Shown: one piece after another, positions 1 through 6,351 of the stretch
How positions within the stretch are numbered: position 1 is the stretch's first letter
How the letters are laid out: every line of letters begins with the position of its first letter
DNA from: Anaerolineales bacterium UBA6131
GTDB taxonomy: Bacteria > Chloroflexota > Anaerolineae > UBA2200
Reading direction: 5' to 3'
DNA length: 12,305 nucleotides
NCBI GenBank assembly: GCA_002435875.1
Contig: DIVN01000038.1
Span: 4,275 to 16,579 of the forward strand
The notes under the pieces: generated by a model
Database searches by the model: none
Told to the model about the DNA's origin: nothing
What the model saw: only the letters and a program-made list of their open reading frames with translations
Position numbers and translations under genes: made by a program

Positions 1-1
1 G

Positions 2-1252
2 GCGACCCGCGCTGCCGCTGGCGATGATTCGGGCTACGCCCAGGTGCTTGAGCAGTTGGGCAAACGCCACCAGGTGGTCATCGCCGATCTATTCGGCGAT
101 TCTGCAAGGCGACACGACCTGGAACAGACGGTCGATTGCTACCTACACGATTACGGCCGCTTCTGCGAGAGCGTGCAGGTCCTCGGAGAGCTCTCGGCGC
201 GGGCACTGGACACCATCTCCTGTTTGGGCGAGCGCATCAGTGCTCGACTGGTTGCCGCGTTTCTGGCCGAGAACGGCGCCAGCAGCGAAGCGCTGGACGC
301 CAGCTCGCTGATCGTAACCGATGACCGCTTTGGGCAGGCGTCCCCCCTCATGGACGCCACCTGCCAGCAAGTAAGCGAACGGCTTGCGCCCTTGCTCGCA
401 AAGGGTACCATCGCAGTTGTCGCCGGCTTTTTTGGCGCTACCGCCTCTGGTGTCACCACGACTCTCGGGCGAGGCGGCAGCGACTTTACTGCCTCCATTC
501 TGGGACACTGTCTCGATGCCGACGAGATTTGGATCATGACCGACGTAAATGGGGTCATGACCGCTGATCCGCGGCTGGTGCCGGAAGCACGTACAATCCC
601 GCACCTTACGTACAGCGAGGTGGCCGAGCTGGCCTACTTTGGCGCCAAGGTACTGCACCCGCGCACGATCCGGCCTGCGGTCGACAAGGGCATTCCGCTG
701 TGGGTCAAGAACAGCGCTGACCCGCATGGTCCGGCAACACTGGTTGGCCCCTTGGCCATGCCGGCCAACGGCGCGGTAAAGGCCGTCACGGCCATCCAGG
801 GGCTGAGTATGATCACCGTGGAGGGGCGCGGCATGCTAGGCGTTCCTGGAATTGCTGCACGTACTTTCGCAGCCGTTGCCAGCCAGGATGCCAGCGTCCT
901 GATGATCTCACAGGCGTCCTCCGAACAGTCCATCTGTCTGGTCGTGCGCCAGGAGACGGCGGCGCGGGTGGTCCCTGCACTTGAGGAGGCGCTGTCCAGG
1001 GAGATTGCGCGCCGCGACATTGACCGGGTCTCGTCGCTAGCGCCGGTGGTGATTGTGACAGCGGTTGGTGCGGGCATGCGCTCAACGCCCGGCGTGGCCG
1101 CGCGCATCTTCGGGGCCCTCGCCGAGGCCAGCATCAACATCATCGCGGTTGCCCAAGGGTCGTCGGAATGCAGCGTATCTTTCGTCGTCGGCGCCGCAGA
1201 AGCGGTCAGCGCCGTTGAGAGCATTCATCGAAAGGTGATCGTCCATGCGTAG
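2..1252 (+). CDS. lysC: Aspartate kinase, monofunctional, with ThrA-like tandem ACT domains (5' truncated by window edge)
   Basis: Aspartokinase phosphorylates L-aspartate to 4-phospho-L-aspartate, the first step toward lysine, threonine and methionine. The frame is open to the left edge, so the N-terminal KFGGTS-type ATP motif (roughly 50-60 residues, judged against E. coli LysC) lies outside. The first GTG in view (base 44) is probably internal. Counting from that Val: the TNDRFG-like substrate segment reads TDDRFG (92-97), the nucleotide-binding stretch GATASGVTTTLGRGGSD is at 131-147, WIMTDVNGV at 163-171, and FGAKVLHPRT at 199-208. Two ACT domains follow, one around 257-301 with SQASSEQSI and one around 335-382 with AQGSSECSV. 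Both resemble the regulatory region of bifunctional ThrA, but the chain stops after the second ACT domain with no homoserine dehydrogenase attached. Threonine feedback is plausible but inferred. The TAG stop overlaps the next gene by 8 bp, indicating translational coupling. Confidence 0.95.
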   Translation, partial: ATRAAAGDDSGYAQVLEQLGKRHQVVIADLFGDSARRHDLEQTVDCYLHDYGRFCESVQVLGELSARALDTISCLGERISARLVAAFLAENGASSEALDASSLIVTDDRFGQASPLMDATCQQVSERLAPLLAKGTIAVVAGFFGATASGVTTTLGRGGSDFTASILGHCLDADEIWIMTDVNGVMTADPRLVPEARTIPHLTYSEVAELAYFGAKVLHPRTIRPAVDKGIPLWVKNSADPHGPATLVGPLAMPANGAVKAVTAIQGLSMITVEGRGMLGVPGIAARTFAAVASQDASVLMISQASSEQSICLVVRQETAARVVPALEEALSREIARRDIDRVSSLAPVVIVTAVGAGMRSTPGVAARIFGALAEASINIIAVAQGSSECSVSFVVGAAEAVSAVESIHRKVIVHA

Positions 1253-2297
1253 AATCCGCGCCGCCGTATTGGGCGCTACGGGCGCCGTGGGTCAGCAGTT
1301 CATACAACTCCTTGCTGCTCATCCCTGGTTCGAGATCTGCGCCGTGGCGGCCTCCGAGCGCAACACCGGCCGCCGCTATGGCGATGCCTGCCGCTGGCTG
1401 CTGCCCTCTTCGCTGCCCACGGAGATCGCTGCCCTGGAGCTATTGCCCGCGCGCCCCGGGATCGATGCTGAAGTGGTGTTCTCTGCCCTGCCCGGGGAGG
1501 AGGCGCTGGAGATTGAGGCGCAGTTCGCCAGGGCAGGTTATGTCGTCTGCTCCAATGCTTCGGCCCATCGCCTCGAGCCGGATGTTCCCCTGATCATCCC
1601 CGAAGTCAACGCAGATCATCTTGGCTTGATTGCCGGCCAGCGCGCCGGACGAGGCTGGTCTGGCCTGCTCGTCACCAGTCCCAACTGCACCACAACGACC
1701 GCGGTCATGGCCGCCAAGCCACTCCACGATGCCTTTGGGTTGCGCCGCCTTTGCATGATGTCGATGCAGGCAGTGTCAGGTGCTGGTTACCCTGGCGTCG
1801 CTTCGTTGGATATTCTCGACAACGTGGTGCCCTTTGTCCCGGGCGAAGAGGCCAAGATGGAGCGGGAGACGTGCGTGCTGCTGGGCAACATGGTGGACGG
1901 CGCGCGCCAAGAGGCCGAGATTGTGATTAGCGCGCAAGCCAATCGCGTGCCTGTCGTTCACGGGCACACCGTCTGCCTGGCGATGGAGTTCGCCCACAAG
2001 CCCGAGCCTGACGAGGCTACCCAGGTTCTGCGCGACTATCGTGCCCCTGACATCGTGCGGACCCTGCCCTCCGCGCCTGCGTGTCCGATCCTCGTGCGTG
2101 AAGAGCGCGACCGTCCGCAGCCAAGGCTCGACCGTGATTCTGAGCATGGCATGGCCGCAACGGTGGGGCGCATCCGCGCTTGTCCAGTCATGCATCTGCG
2201 CCTGGTCTCTGTGATCCACAATACGATCCGCGGTGCTGCCGGCGGAGCCATCCTGAACGCTGAGCTGCTGTTGGCAAGCGGCTATCTGTCGCGCTAA
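1245..2297 (+). CDS. asd: Aspartate-semialdehyde dehydrogenase, archaeal/fungal-type
   Basis: This enzyme reduces 4-phospho-L-aspartate to L-aspartate 4-semialdehyde with NADPH, the second step after the upstream kinase. It has 350 aa, normal for the archaeal/yeast Hom2-like branch. The N-terminal Rossmann motif is VLGATGAVGQ (8-17). The catalytic cysteine is Cys148 in SPNCTTT. The substrate/acid-base segment is RVPVVHGHT (234-242), with His241 the likely general base. The family signature near 274-300 (LPSAP...RPQPRLDRD) and GRIR (308-311) are intact. The start is the ATG inside the end of the kinase gene, preceded by AAAGGTG at 1231-1237. The 8-bp overlap is typical of tightly coupled biosynthetic genes. 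I see no defect and regard it as functional. Confidence 0.95.
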   Translation: MRRIRAAVLGATGAVGQQFIQLLAAHPWFEICAVAASERNTGRRYGDACRWLLPSSLPTEIAALELLPARPGIDAEVVFSALPGEEALEIEAQFARAGYVVCSNASAHRLEPDVPLIIPEVNADHLGLIAGQRAGRGWSGLLVTSPNCTTTTAVMAAKPLHDAFGLRRLCMMSMQAVSGAGYPGVASLDILDNVVPFVPGEEAKMERETCVLLGNMVDGARQEAEIVISAQANRVPVVHGHTVCLAMEFAHKPEPDEATQVLRDYRAPDIVRTLPSAPACPILVREERDRPQPRLDRDSEHGMAATVGRIRACPVMHLRLVSVIHNTIRGAAGGAILNAELLLASGYLSR

Positions 2298-2306
2298 AGC
2301 CGTCAC

Positions 2307-2314
2307 GGGAGGAG
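2307..2314 (+). promoter_or_regulatory. Ribosome binding site of threonine synthase
   Basis: GGGAGGAG lies just upstream of the ATG at 2317, with four bases between the GGAGG core and the start codon. It fixes that start within the 19-bp gap after the dehydrogenase stop. Confidence 0.8.
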
Positions 2315-2316
2315 AC

Positions 2317-3648
2317 ATGGCCTATCAGAGCTGGCTGGAGTGTGGGCGCGGCTGTGGGCGGCGCTACTCCATCTATGACATCGTATACCGCTGCGAGACA
2401 TGCGGCGGATTGCTGGACGTAGTGCACGACATAGAGGCACTGCACGATCAGTCGGCAGAGGCCTGGAAGGCTCTCTTCGATCAGCGCACGCGCACCAACG
2501 AGTGGCCCTACGGCTCGGGCGTGTGGGGTAAGAAAGAATGGGTCTGCCCGCAGATCGATGACGAGAATGTCGTGTCCATGTACGAGGGCCACAGCAACTG
2601 CTTCTGGGCAGAACGCCTGGGCAGAAGCATCGGCTTGAGTGACCTGTGGATTAAGATGTGCGGGAACAGTCACAGTGGGTCATTCAAGGACCTGGGGATG
2701 ACAGTGCTGGTGTCGGTGGTGCGGCAGATGATGGTCCAAGGCCGGCAGATTCGCGCCGTAGCCTGTGCCTCGACTGGCGACACGTCAGCAGCCCTGGCGG
2801 CATACGCCGCCGCGGCGGGAATACCTGCGGTCATTCTCTTGCCCAAGGGCAAGGTGTCCGTGGCCCAACTGGTACAACCCATCGCCAATGGCGCACTCGT
2901 GCTGGCGCTGGATACGGACTTTGACGGCTGCATGCGCGTCGTGCAGCAACTCACCAAAGATCGTACCATTTACTTGGCCAACTCAATGAATGCGCTGCGC
3001 ATGGAGGGCCAGAAGACGCTGGGGATCGAGATCGTGCAGCAGTTCGATTGGCAGGTCCCCGATTGGATCATCGTCCCATCTGGCAACCTGGGTAACATCT
3101 CGGCGCTCGGAAAAGGACTGCTGCTCATGCGCGAGCTCGGGCTGATCGATCGGTTGCCGCGCATTGTCTCCGCGCAGGCGGCCAACGCCAATCCTCTGTA
3201 CCTAAGCTATCTGACCGGTTTCACCGAGTTCAGGCCCCAGGTTGCCAGGGCCACGCTGGCCAGCGCCATCCAGATCGGCGACCCAGTCTCGTACGAAAGG
3301 GCGGTCAAGGTGCTGCACCAACTCGATGGCGTTGTGGAACAGGCCAGTGAGGATGAGCTGGCCGATGCCGCCGCGCGCGCGGACCGCACCGGCATGTACT
3401 GCTGTCCGCACACCGGTGTGGCCCTGGCTGTGCTGTTCAAGCTGGTGGACAGGGGTGAAATACGTCCCTCGGACCGCGTCGTGGTGGTCTCGACGGCACA
3501 CGGGCTCAAGTTCACCCAGTTTAAGGTTGGCTACCACGAGAGCCAGCTCGAGGGAGTGATGTCCCGCCACGCCAACCCGCCTGTGGAGCTGCCGCCCACT
3601 ATTGATGCGGTGCAACGGGCCATCGACCAGGCCCTGGCGCGCCGCTAG
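2317..3648 (+). CDS. thrC: Threonine synthase, plant-type with N-terminal zinc-ribbon-like motif
   Basis: This PLP enzyme converts O-phospho-L-homoserine to L-threonine and phosphate. The 443-aa protein opens with four cysteines in a ribbon pattern (C9-x3-C13, C26-x2-C29). The PLP-binding Lys124 sits in GSFKDLGM, the CASTGDTSAA segment (150-159) and the GNLGN phosphate loop (256-260) are intact, and PHTGVAL and STAHGLKF mark the C-terminal half. From memory, stretches such as LVQPIANGA, DTDFDGCM, IEIVQQFDWQVPDW and SAIQIGDP match plant chloroplast threonine synthase far more closely than E. coli ThrC. The gene follows asd after 19 bp and is presumably in the same transcript. Whether it shares the S-adenosylmethionine activation of the plant enzyme cannot be read from the sequence. 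Confidence 0.95.
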   Translation: MAYQSWLECGRGCGRRYSIYDIVYRCETCGGLLDVVHDIEALHDQSAEAWKALFDQRTRTNEWPYGSGVWGKKEWVCPQIDDENVVSMYEGHSNCFWAERLGRSIGLSDLWIKMCGNSHSGSFKDLGMTVLVSVVRQMMVQGRQIRAVACASTGDTSAALAAYAAAAGIPAVILLPKGKVSVAQLVQPIANGALVLALDTDFDGCMRVVQQLTKDRTIYLANSMNALRMEGQKTLGIEIVQQFDWQVPDWIIVPSGNLGNISALGKGLLLMRELGLIDRLPRIVSAQAANANPLYLSYLTGFTEFRPQVARATLASAIQIGDPVSYERAVKVLHQLDGVVEQASEDELADAAARADRTGMYCCPHTGVALAVLFKLVDRGEIRPSDRVVVVSTAHGLKFTQFKVGYHESQLEGVMSRHANPPVELPPTIDAVQRAIDQALARR

Positions 3649-3667
3649 TCAGCGCAACGGAGCGACC

Positions 3668-3675
3668 AAAGGAGG
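3668..3675 (+). promoter_or_regulatory. Ribosome binding site of the creatininase-family gene
   Basis: AAAGGAGG is a strong Shine-Dalgarno match, but the nearest in-frame start (ATG 3689) is 13 nt away, longer than usual. No ATG, GTG or TTG lies in frame between them, so the next choices would be Met codons at 3716 or 3725, which are farther off. Confidence 0.55.
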
Positions 3676-3688
3676 CCGGACGATACGG

Positions 3689-4525
3689 ATGGGACATACT
3701 GGCACCAAGGTGCAGATGGAGGAGATGTTTCCATGGGAGTTCGCCGAAGCCATTGCCCGGACACCCCTGGCCTACCTGCCTCTGGGCACCCTCGAGTGGC
3801 ACGGCGAGCACAATGTTGTTGGGCTGGACGCGCTCAAGGCCCATGCCGTCTGCGTCAAGGCGGCACAAATCTCCGGAGGCGTGGTCGTACCGGCGTTGTA
3901 CTGGGCGGCAGATTCCCGCGAAGAACTGCCGGATGGCCGGTATCTGACCGGCGGGGTGGAGCACGGCGAGCGCTACCACGTTCCAGGCAGCATGTATTGG
4001 CTGAAGCCTGAGACATACCTGCGGCTGCTTCTGGACATCTTTGAGGCGATGAGGCGACGTGGTTTTCAGGCGATCATGGTCGTGGCCGGTCATTGGTCCG
4101 GCGAGACCCTGGCGGTCATTCGGACCAGTGGCGACCGCTTCAAGAGCTTGCACCCCGAGACAGCTTGGCTGATGTTGACCGACCAGCAGGTTGCCACCGA
4201 CCTTGGATATCCCCATGAGCATGCTGCTGGAGGCGAAACCTCGCTGCTCATGGCCATACGGCCCGATCTGGTTGACCTGGACAAGACGCTGGAGACCGCG
4301 GGAAGGTTACGCAACTGCTACCAGTTGGCACCTGAGCACCTGCGGCGACGTCGCGCGACGCCCAACAAGTACATCGGCGTGCTCAGGGGCATACAAGACG
4401 AGTCAAACGACCCGGAGACCAGCGCCAGCGTGGAGCGCGGCCAGGCTTTGCTGCAAGCCATTGCCGCGCGCATTGCTGAAAGGGCTGCCGCCCTGCTGGA
4501 AGGGAATCGCTCCGCCGTGAGCTGA
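3689..4525 (+). CDS. Creatininase-family metal-dependent amidohydrolase, specificity unknown
   Basis: A 278-aa protein of the creatininase/ArfB-like superfamily, in which a binuclear metal centre hydrolyses cyclic or linear amides. The family's metal-ligand pattern is seen as LGTLEWHGEH...GLD with Glu36, His38, His41 and Asp47, then GHWSGE with His135, then GGETS with Glu183 near the C-terminal third. In creatininase the HxE motif supplies another ligand (His120, Glu122). Here that second position is Ser137, so metal geometry or substrate differs from true creatininase. I chose the ATG at 3689 over the longer in-frame ATG at 3602. That one lies inside thrC and would add a tail unlike the family. 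AAAGGAGG at 3668-3675 precedes the chosen start with a long 13-nt spacing. The gene lies 40 bp after thrC, so it is probably cotranscribed, but no role in threonine synthesis is known to me. Confidence 0.85.
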   Translation: MGHTGTKVQMEEMFPWEFAEAIARTPLAYLPLGTLEWHGEHNVVGLDALKAHAVCVKAAQISGGVVVPALYWAADSREELPDGRYLTGGVEHGERYHVPGSMYWLKPETYLRLLLDIFEAMRRRGFQAIMVVAGHWSGETLAVIRTSGDRFKSLHPETAWLMLTDQQVATDLGYPHEHAAGGETSLLMAIRPDLVDLDKTLETAGRLRNCYQLAPEHLRRRRATPNKYIGVLRGIQDESNDPETSASVERGQALLQAIAARIAERAAALLEGNRSAVS

Positions 4526-4698
4526 CAACCGGGGGGCTGGACTGGGCAGACACGCGCGCAACCAACTAGGTCATCCGCTGGGGAGCGCCAACCTCCAGGC
4601 GCTGGACGGGCCGCGGTCTCCCCGGGCCCCCTTGAGGCGGCACTCGCTGCGGCGCGACATGCGCTGAGCGCGCGTCCCAGCGAATCGATGTCGCCTTG
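4526..4698 (+). other. Non-coding, GC-rich gap with hairpin potential between the operon and the surface-protein genes
   Basis: No credible gene lies here. A perfect 6-bp hairpin with an 8-base loop forms from 4584-4589 (AGCGCC) and 4598-4603 (GGCGCT). The heptamer at 4576-4582 (CGCTGGG) is exactly complementary to 4676-4682 (CCCAGCG), so the region could close into a larger branched RNA. No run of T follows either structure, so an intrinsic terminator is not supported. High GC makes chance pairing likely. Confidence 0.35.
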
Positions 4699-4727
4699 TT
4701 GACATGGGCCAACGATCTCGATAGAAT
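4699..4727 (+). promoter_or_regulatory. Sigma-70-type promoter for the SdrD-B/DUF11 gene
   Basis: The -35 box TTGACA (4699-4704) is a perfect consensus. After exactly 17 bp comes the -10 box TAGAAT (4722-4727), five of six consensus bases. Transcription would begin near 4734, giving a leader of about 78 nt. It stands out in an otherwise very GC-rich gap and marks an independent transcript for the envelope genes. Confidence 0.8.
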
Positions 4728-4773
4728 GCAGGTGAGGTTGCGTCTTGGCAGCCCCGAAAACAGGTGCGAGGTC

Positions 4774-4815
4774 ATGGACGGCCGCGTAAGCGGTCGGAAA
4801 GGAGCTAGGTCATGA
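4774..4815 (+). CDS. Possible 13-aa leader peptide overlapping the next gene by ATGA
   Basis: A tiny frame reads MDGRVSGRKGARS and ends in TGA, which overlaps the ATG of the downstream gene (ATGA, 4812-4815). AGGTG at 4762-4766 is a possible weak ribosome site with 7-nt spacing. It lies wholly within the predicted 5' leader. The arrangement would allow translational coupling, but a 14-codon frame can arise by chance, so the call is tentative. Confidence 0.2.
   Translation: MDGRVSGRKGARS
4779..4796 (+). promoter_or_regulatory. Leader hairpin with GTAA (GNRA) tetraloop just before the ribosome site
   Basis: Bases 4779-4785 and 4790-4796 pair over 7 bp with one G-U pair, closed by GTAA, a stable GNRA-type loop. 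The Shine-Dalgarno AAAGGAG (4798-4804) starts one base after the stem, 7 nt before ATG 4812. It could keep the ribosome site open or protect the 5' end. I recognise no riboswitch family. Confidence 0.45.
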
Positions 4816-6221
4816 GGCGCCGATCCCAACGACTGGCTCTGGCCTTGTGTGCTCTTGCCCTGCTCGCGACCGTGCAGCCGTCGGCATTCCCGGTGACGCA
4901 TGCCGCCCTGCCAGGCGATGCTACGTTCGCCGCAGCCTTCGTGGCGATGCCCCCAACCCTAACACCCGCCCCGTCGCCGACTGCGACCCCGACCCCTACC
5001 AGCACTGCGATCCCCTTGGCCACGCTGGCTGGCAGGGTCTGGTTTGATGCAAACAAGGACGGGCTGCAGGACCACAATGAGACGGGCTTTTCCGGCCTGA
5101 TGGTGCGCCTGTACACCTGCGCCGGGCAAGAAGAGACTCACACTACGACCTCACCCGATGGGCTCTATGCCTTCGCGTGTCTTGAGGCCGGCAGCTACTC
5201 GCTGCGTTTCATGGTCCCCGCGGGGCATGTCGTCACCCAGGCGGATCAGGGCGAGGACGATAGCCTGGACAGCGATGCCAACGCTGAGACGGCAAGAATC
5301 GACTGTCTTCCCGTGCAGGCAGGCGAGCAACAGCTTGATTGGGATGTGGGCCTGTGCAGCGCCCTGTCCATTACCAAGAGCCGGCCTGACGGCGATGTCT
5401 ATGACGGCCGGGCTTTCACGTACGACATCCAGGTAACGAACAACTCCGACTTGCTCCTTCCGCAGCTGACGATCAAGGACATGCTGCCCGGAGGCATTGC
5501 CGCTTCTTCGGTCGAAGTGAGCCCTGGTGGGCATTTCGATGGCCGACACGAGGCCACCTGGACCTTGCCCGCGCTGGGGCCCAGGGAGGTAGTGTCGGTC
5601 TGGCTGCGCTGTGCGACGGGCGAGTCGGCGGTATCGACTTATTTGCACAATGTGGCCATGGCGCGCAGCGCTGAAGCGCCGGACATATCCGCGATCGATG
5701 TGGCCTTTGTCCACCCAGCGAGGGCTACCGCTACACCCGTGGCGACGCCTACTGGATCCATAACGTCGTCGCTGATTGTGGCCAAGCTGGTGGACAAAGC
5801 TGAGGCCGAAGTGGGTACAACGCTGCAGTACACCATCGTGGTAATGAACGACATGCTGGGTGGCCGCGACCCTGGCACGGTCGTACGGCTGTTGGACCCC
5901 CTGCCGACGGAGCTGGAGATTCTGCCAGGCTCAGTCAGCGCGGGGCTGCAGTACGAGGCCGCGGGCCGCACGTTGCACTGGGAAGGTAGCATCGCACGGG
6001 GCGGCTCGGTTCAACTGCAGTTTGCGGCGGTGCTGGCACCGTCGGCCGCCCAGTATCGCTCGGTCAGCAACAATGTCAGCGTTAGCGATGCTTTCGGTCA
6101 GGTGACCTGGGCAAGTGCGCACACCCAGGTGCTACACCTCGAGGCTACGCCTACGCCGACAGGCAGGGCTGCGGACCTGTGCATCTGGTTGCCCATGCTG
6201 TTCCGCGCAGCGCAGAGATGA
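4812..6221 (+). CDS. Exported cell-surface protein with SdrD-B domain and two DUF11 domains
   Basis: A 469-aa protein with a signal peptide: basic MRRR, hydrophobic core 8-20, likely cleavage after Ala31 in THA-AL. A Thr/Pro linker (47-68) leads to an SdrD-B-like prealbumin fold (about 71-182). Its opening GRVWFDANKDGLQD has the Asp/Asn spacing of a calcium loop. Two DUF11 beta-sandwich domains follow, about 183-300 (ITKSRPDGDVYDGRAFTYDI) and 319-443 (VGTTLQYTIVV...LLDPLP), separated by a short Thr/Pro linker. After a second linker (445-451) the chain ends in DLCIWLPMLFRAAQR, a variant of the (Y/W)LPL(I/V)xR tail I associate with exported Chloroflexota proteins. Such proteins are usually structural or adhesive surface components; no enzymatic motif is visible. 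ATG 4812 has AAAGGAG at good spacing and its own promoter. Confidence 0.85.
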   Translation: MRRRSQRLALALCALALLATVQPSAFPVTHAALPGDATFAAAFVAMPPTLTPAPSPTATPTPTSTAIPLATLAGRVWFDANKDGLQDHNETGFSGLMVRLYTCAGQEETHTTTSPDGLYAFACLEAGSYSLRFMVPAGHVVTQADQGEDDSLDSDANAETARIDCLPVQAGEQQLDWDVGLCSALSITKSRPDGDVYDGRAFTYDIQVTNNSDLLLPQLTIKDMLPGGIAASSVEVSPGGHFDGRHEATWTLPALGPREVVSVWLRCATGESAVSTYLHNVAMARSAEAPDISAIDVAFVHPARATATPVATPTGSITSSLIVAKLVDKAEAEVGTTLQYTIVVMNDMLGGRDPGTVVRLLDPLPTELEILPGSVSAGLQYEAAGRTLHWEGSIARGGSVQLQFAAVLAPSAAQYRSVSNNVSVSDAFGQVTWASAHTQVLHLEATPTPTGRAADLCIWLPMLFRAAQR

Positions 6222-6351
6222 GATTCGCCCACTGCCTGAAGCTCGGCGCGCTGACGAGTTGCAGCCCGGGTATAACCATCTTCTGGTTTCGGCGCCCTGA
6301 CCCGTGTCGTGTCTGTAGACGCCGAGGCTTGCGCAGAAAGGGAGCCCTGCC
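6222..6351 (+). other. Intergenic gap between the SdrD-B gene and the GH-A/DNRLRE gene
   Basis: There is no gene here. TCGGCG (6289-6294) can pair with CGCCGA downstream (about 6321-6326) across a 25-nt loop, possibly extended by two T-G pairs. No T-run follows, so termination is doubtful. A TATAAC at 6271-6276 lacks a -35 box at a usable distance. Cotranscription with the upstream gene is the simplest reading. Confidence 0.35.

Noticed and set aside
634..1224. Long antisense frames opposite lysC, asd, thrC and the surface genes
   Set aside because: They are shadows of strongly coding GC-rich genes. They have low-complexity composition and no domain signature.
3602..3688. 29-residue N-terminal extension of the creatininase-family protein
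   Set aside because: It begins inside thrC, is Arg-rich and unlike the family. The ATG at 3689 follows AAAGGAGG.
4734..4811. Known riboswitch (for example c-di-GMP class I) in the leader of the SdrD-B gene
   Set aside because: The conserved core sequences of that class are absent. Only a short GNRA hairpin is visible.
6251..6276. Promoter before the GH-A/DNRLRE gene (CTGACG and TATAAC)
   Set aside because: The spacing is only 14 bp and the -35 match is poor.
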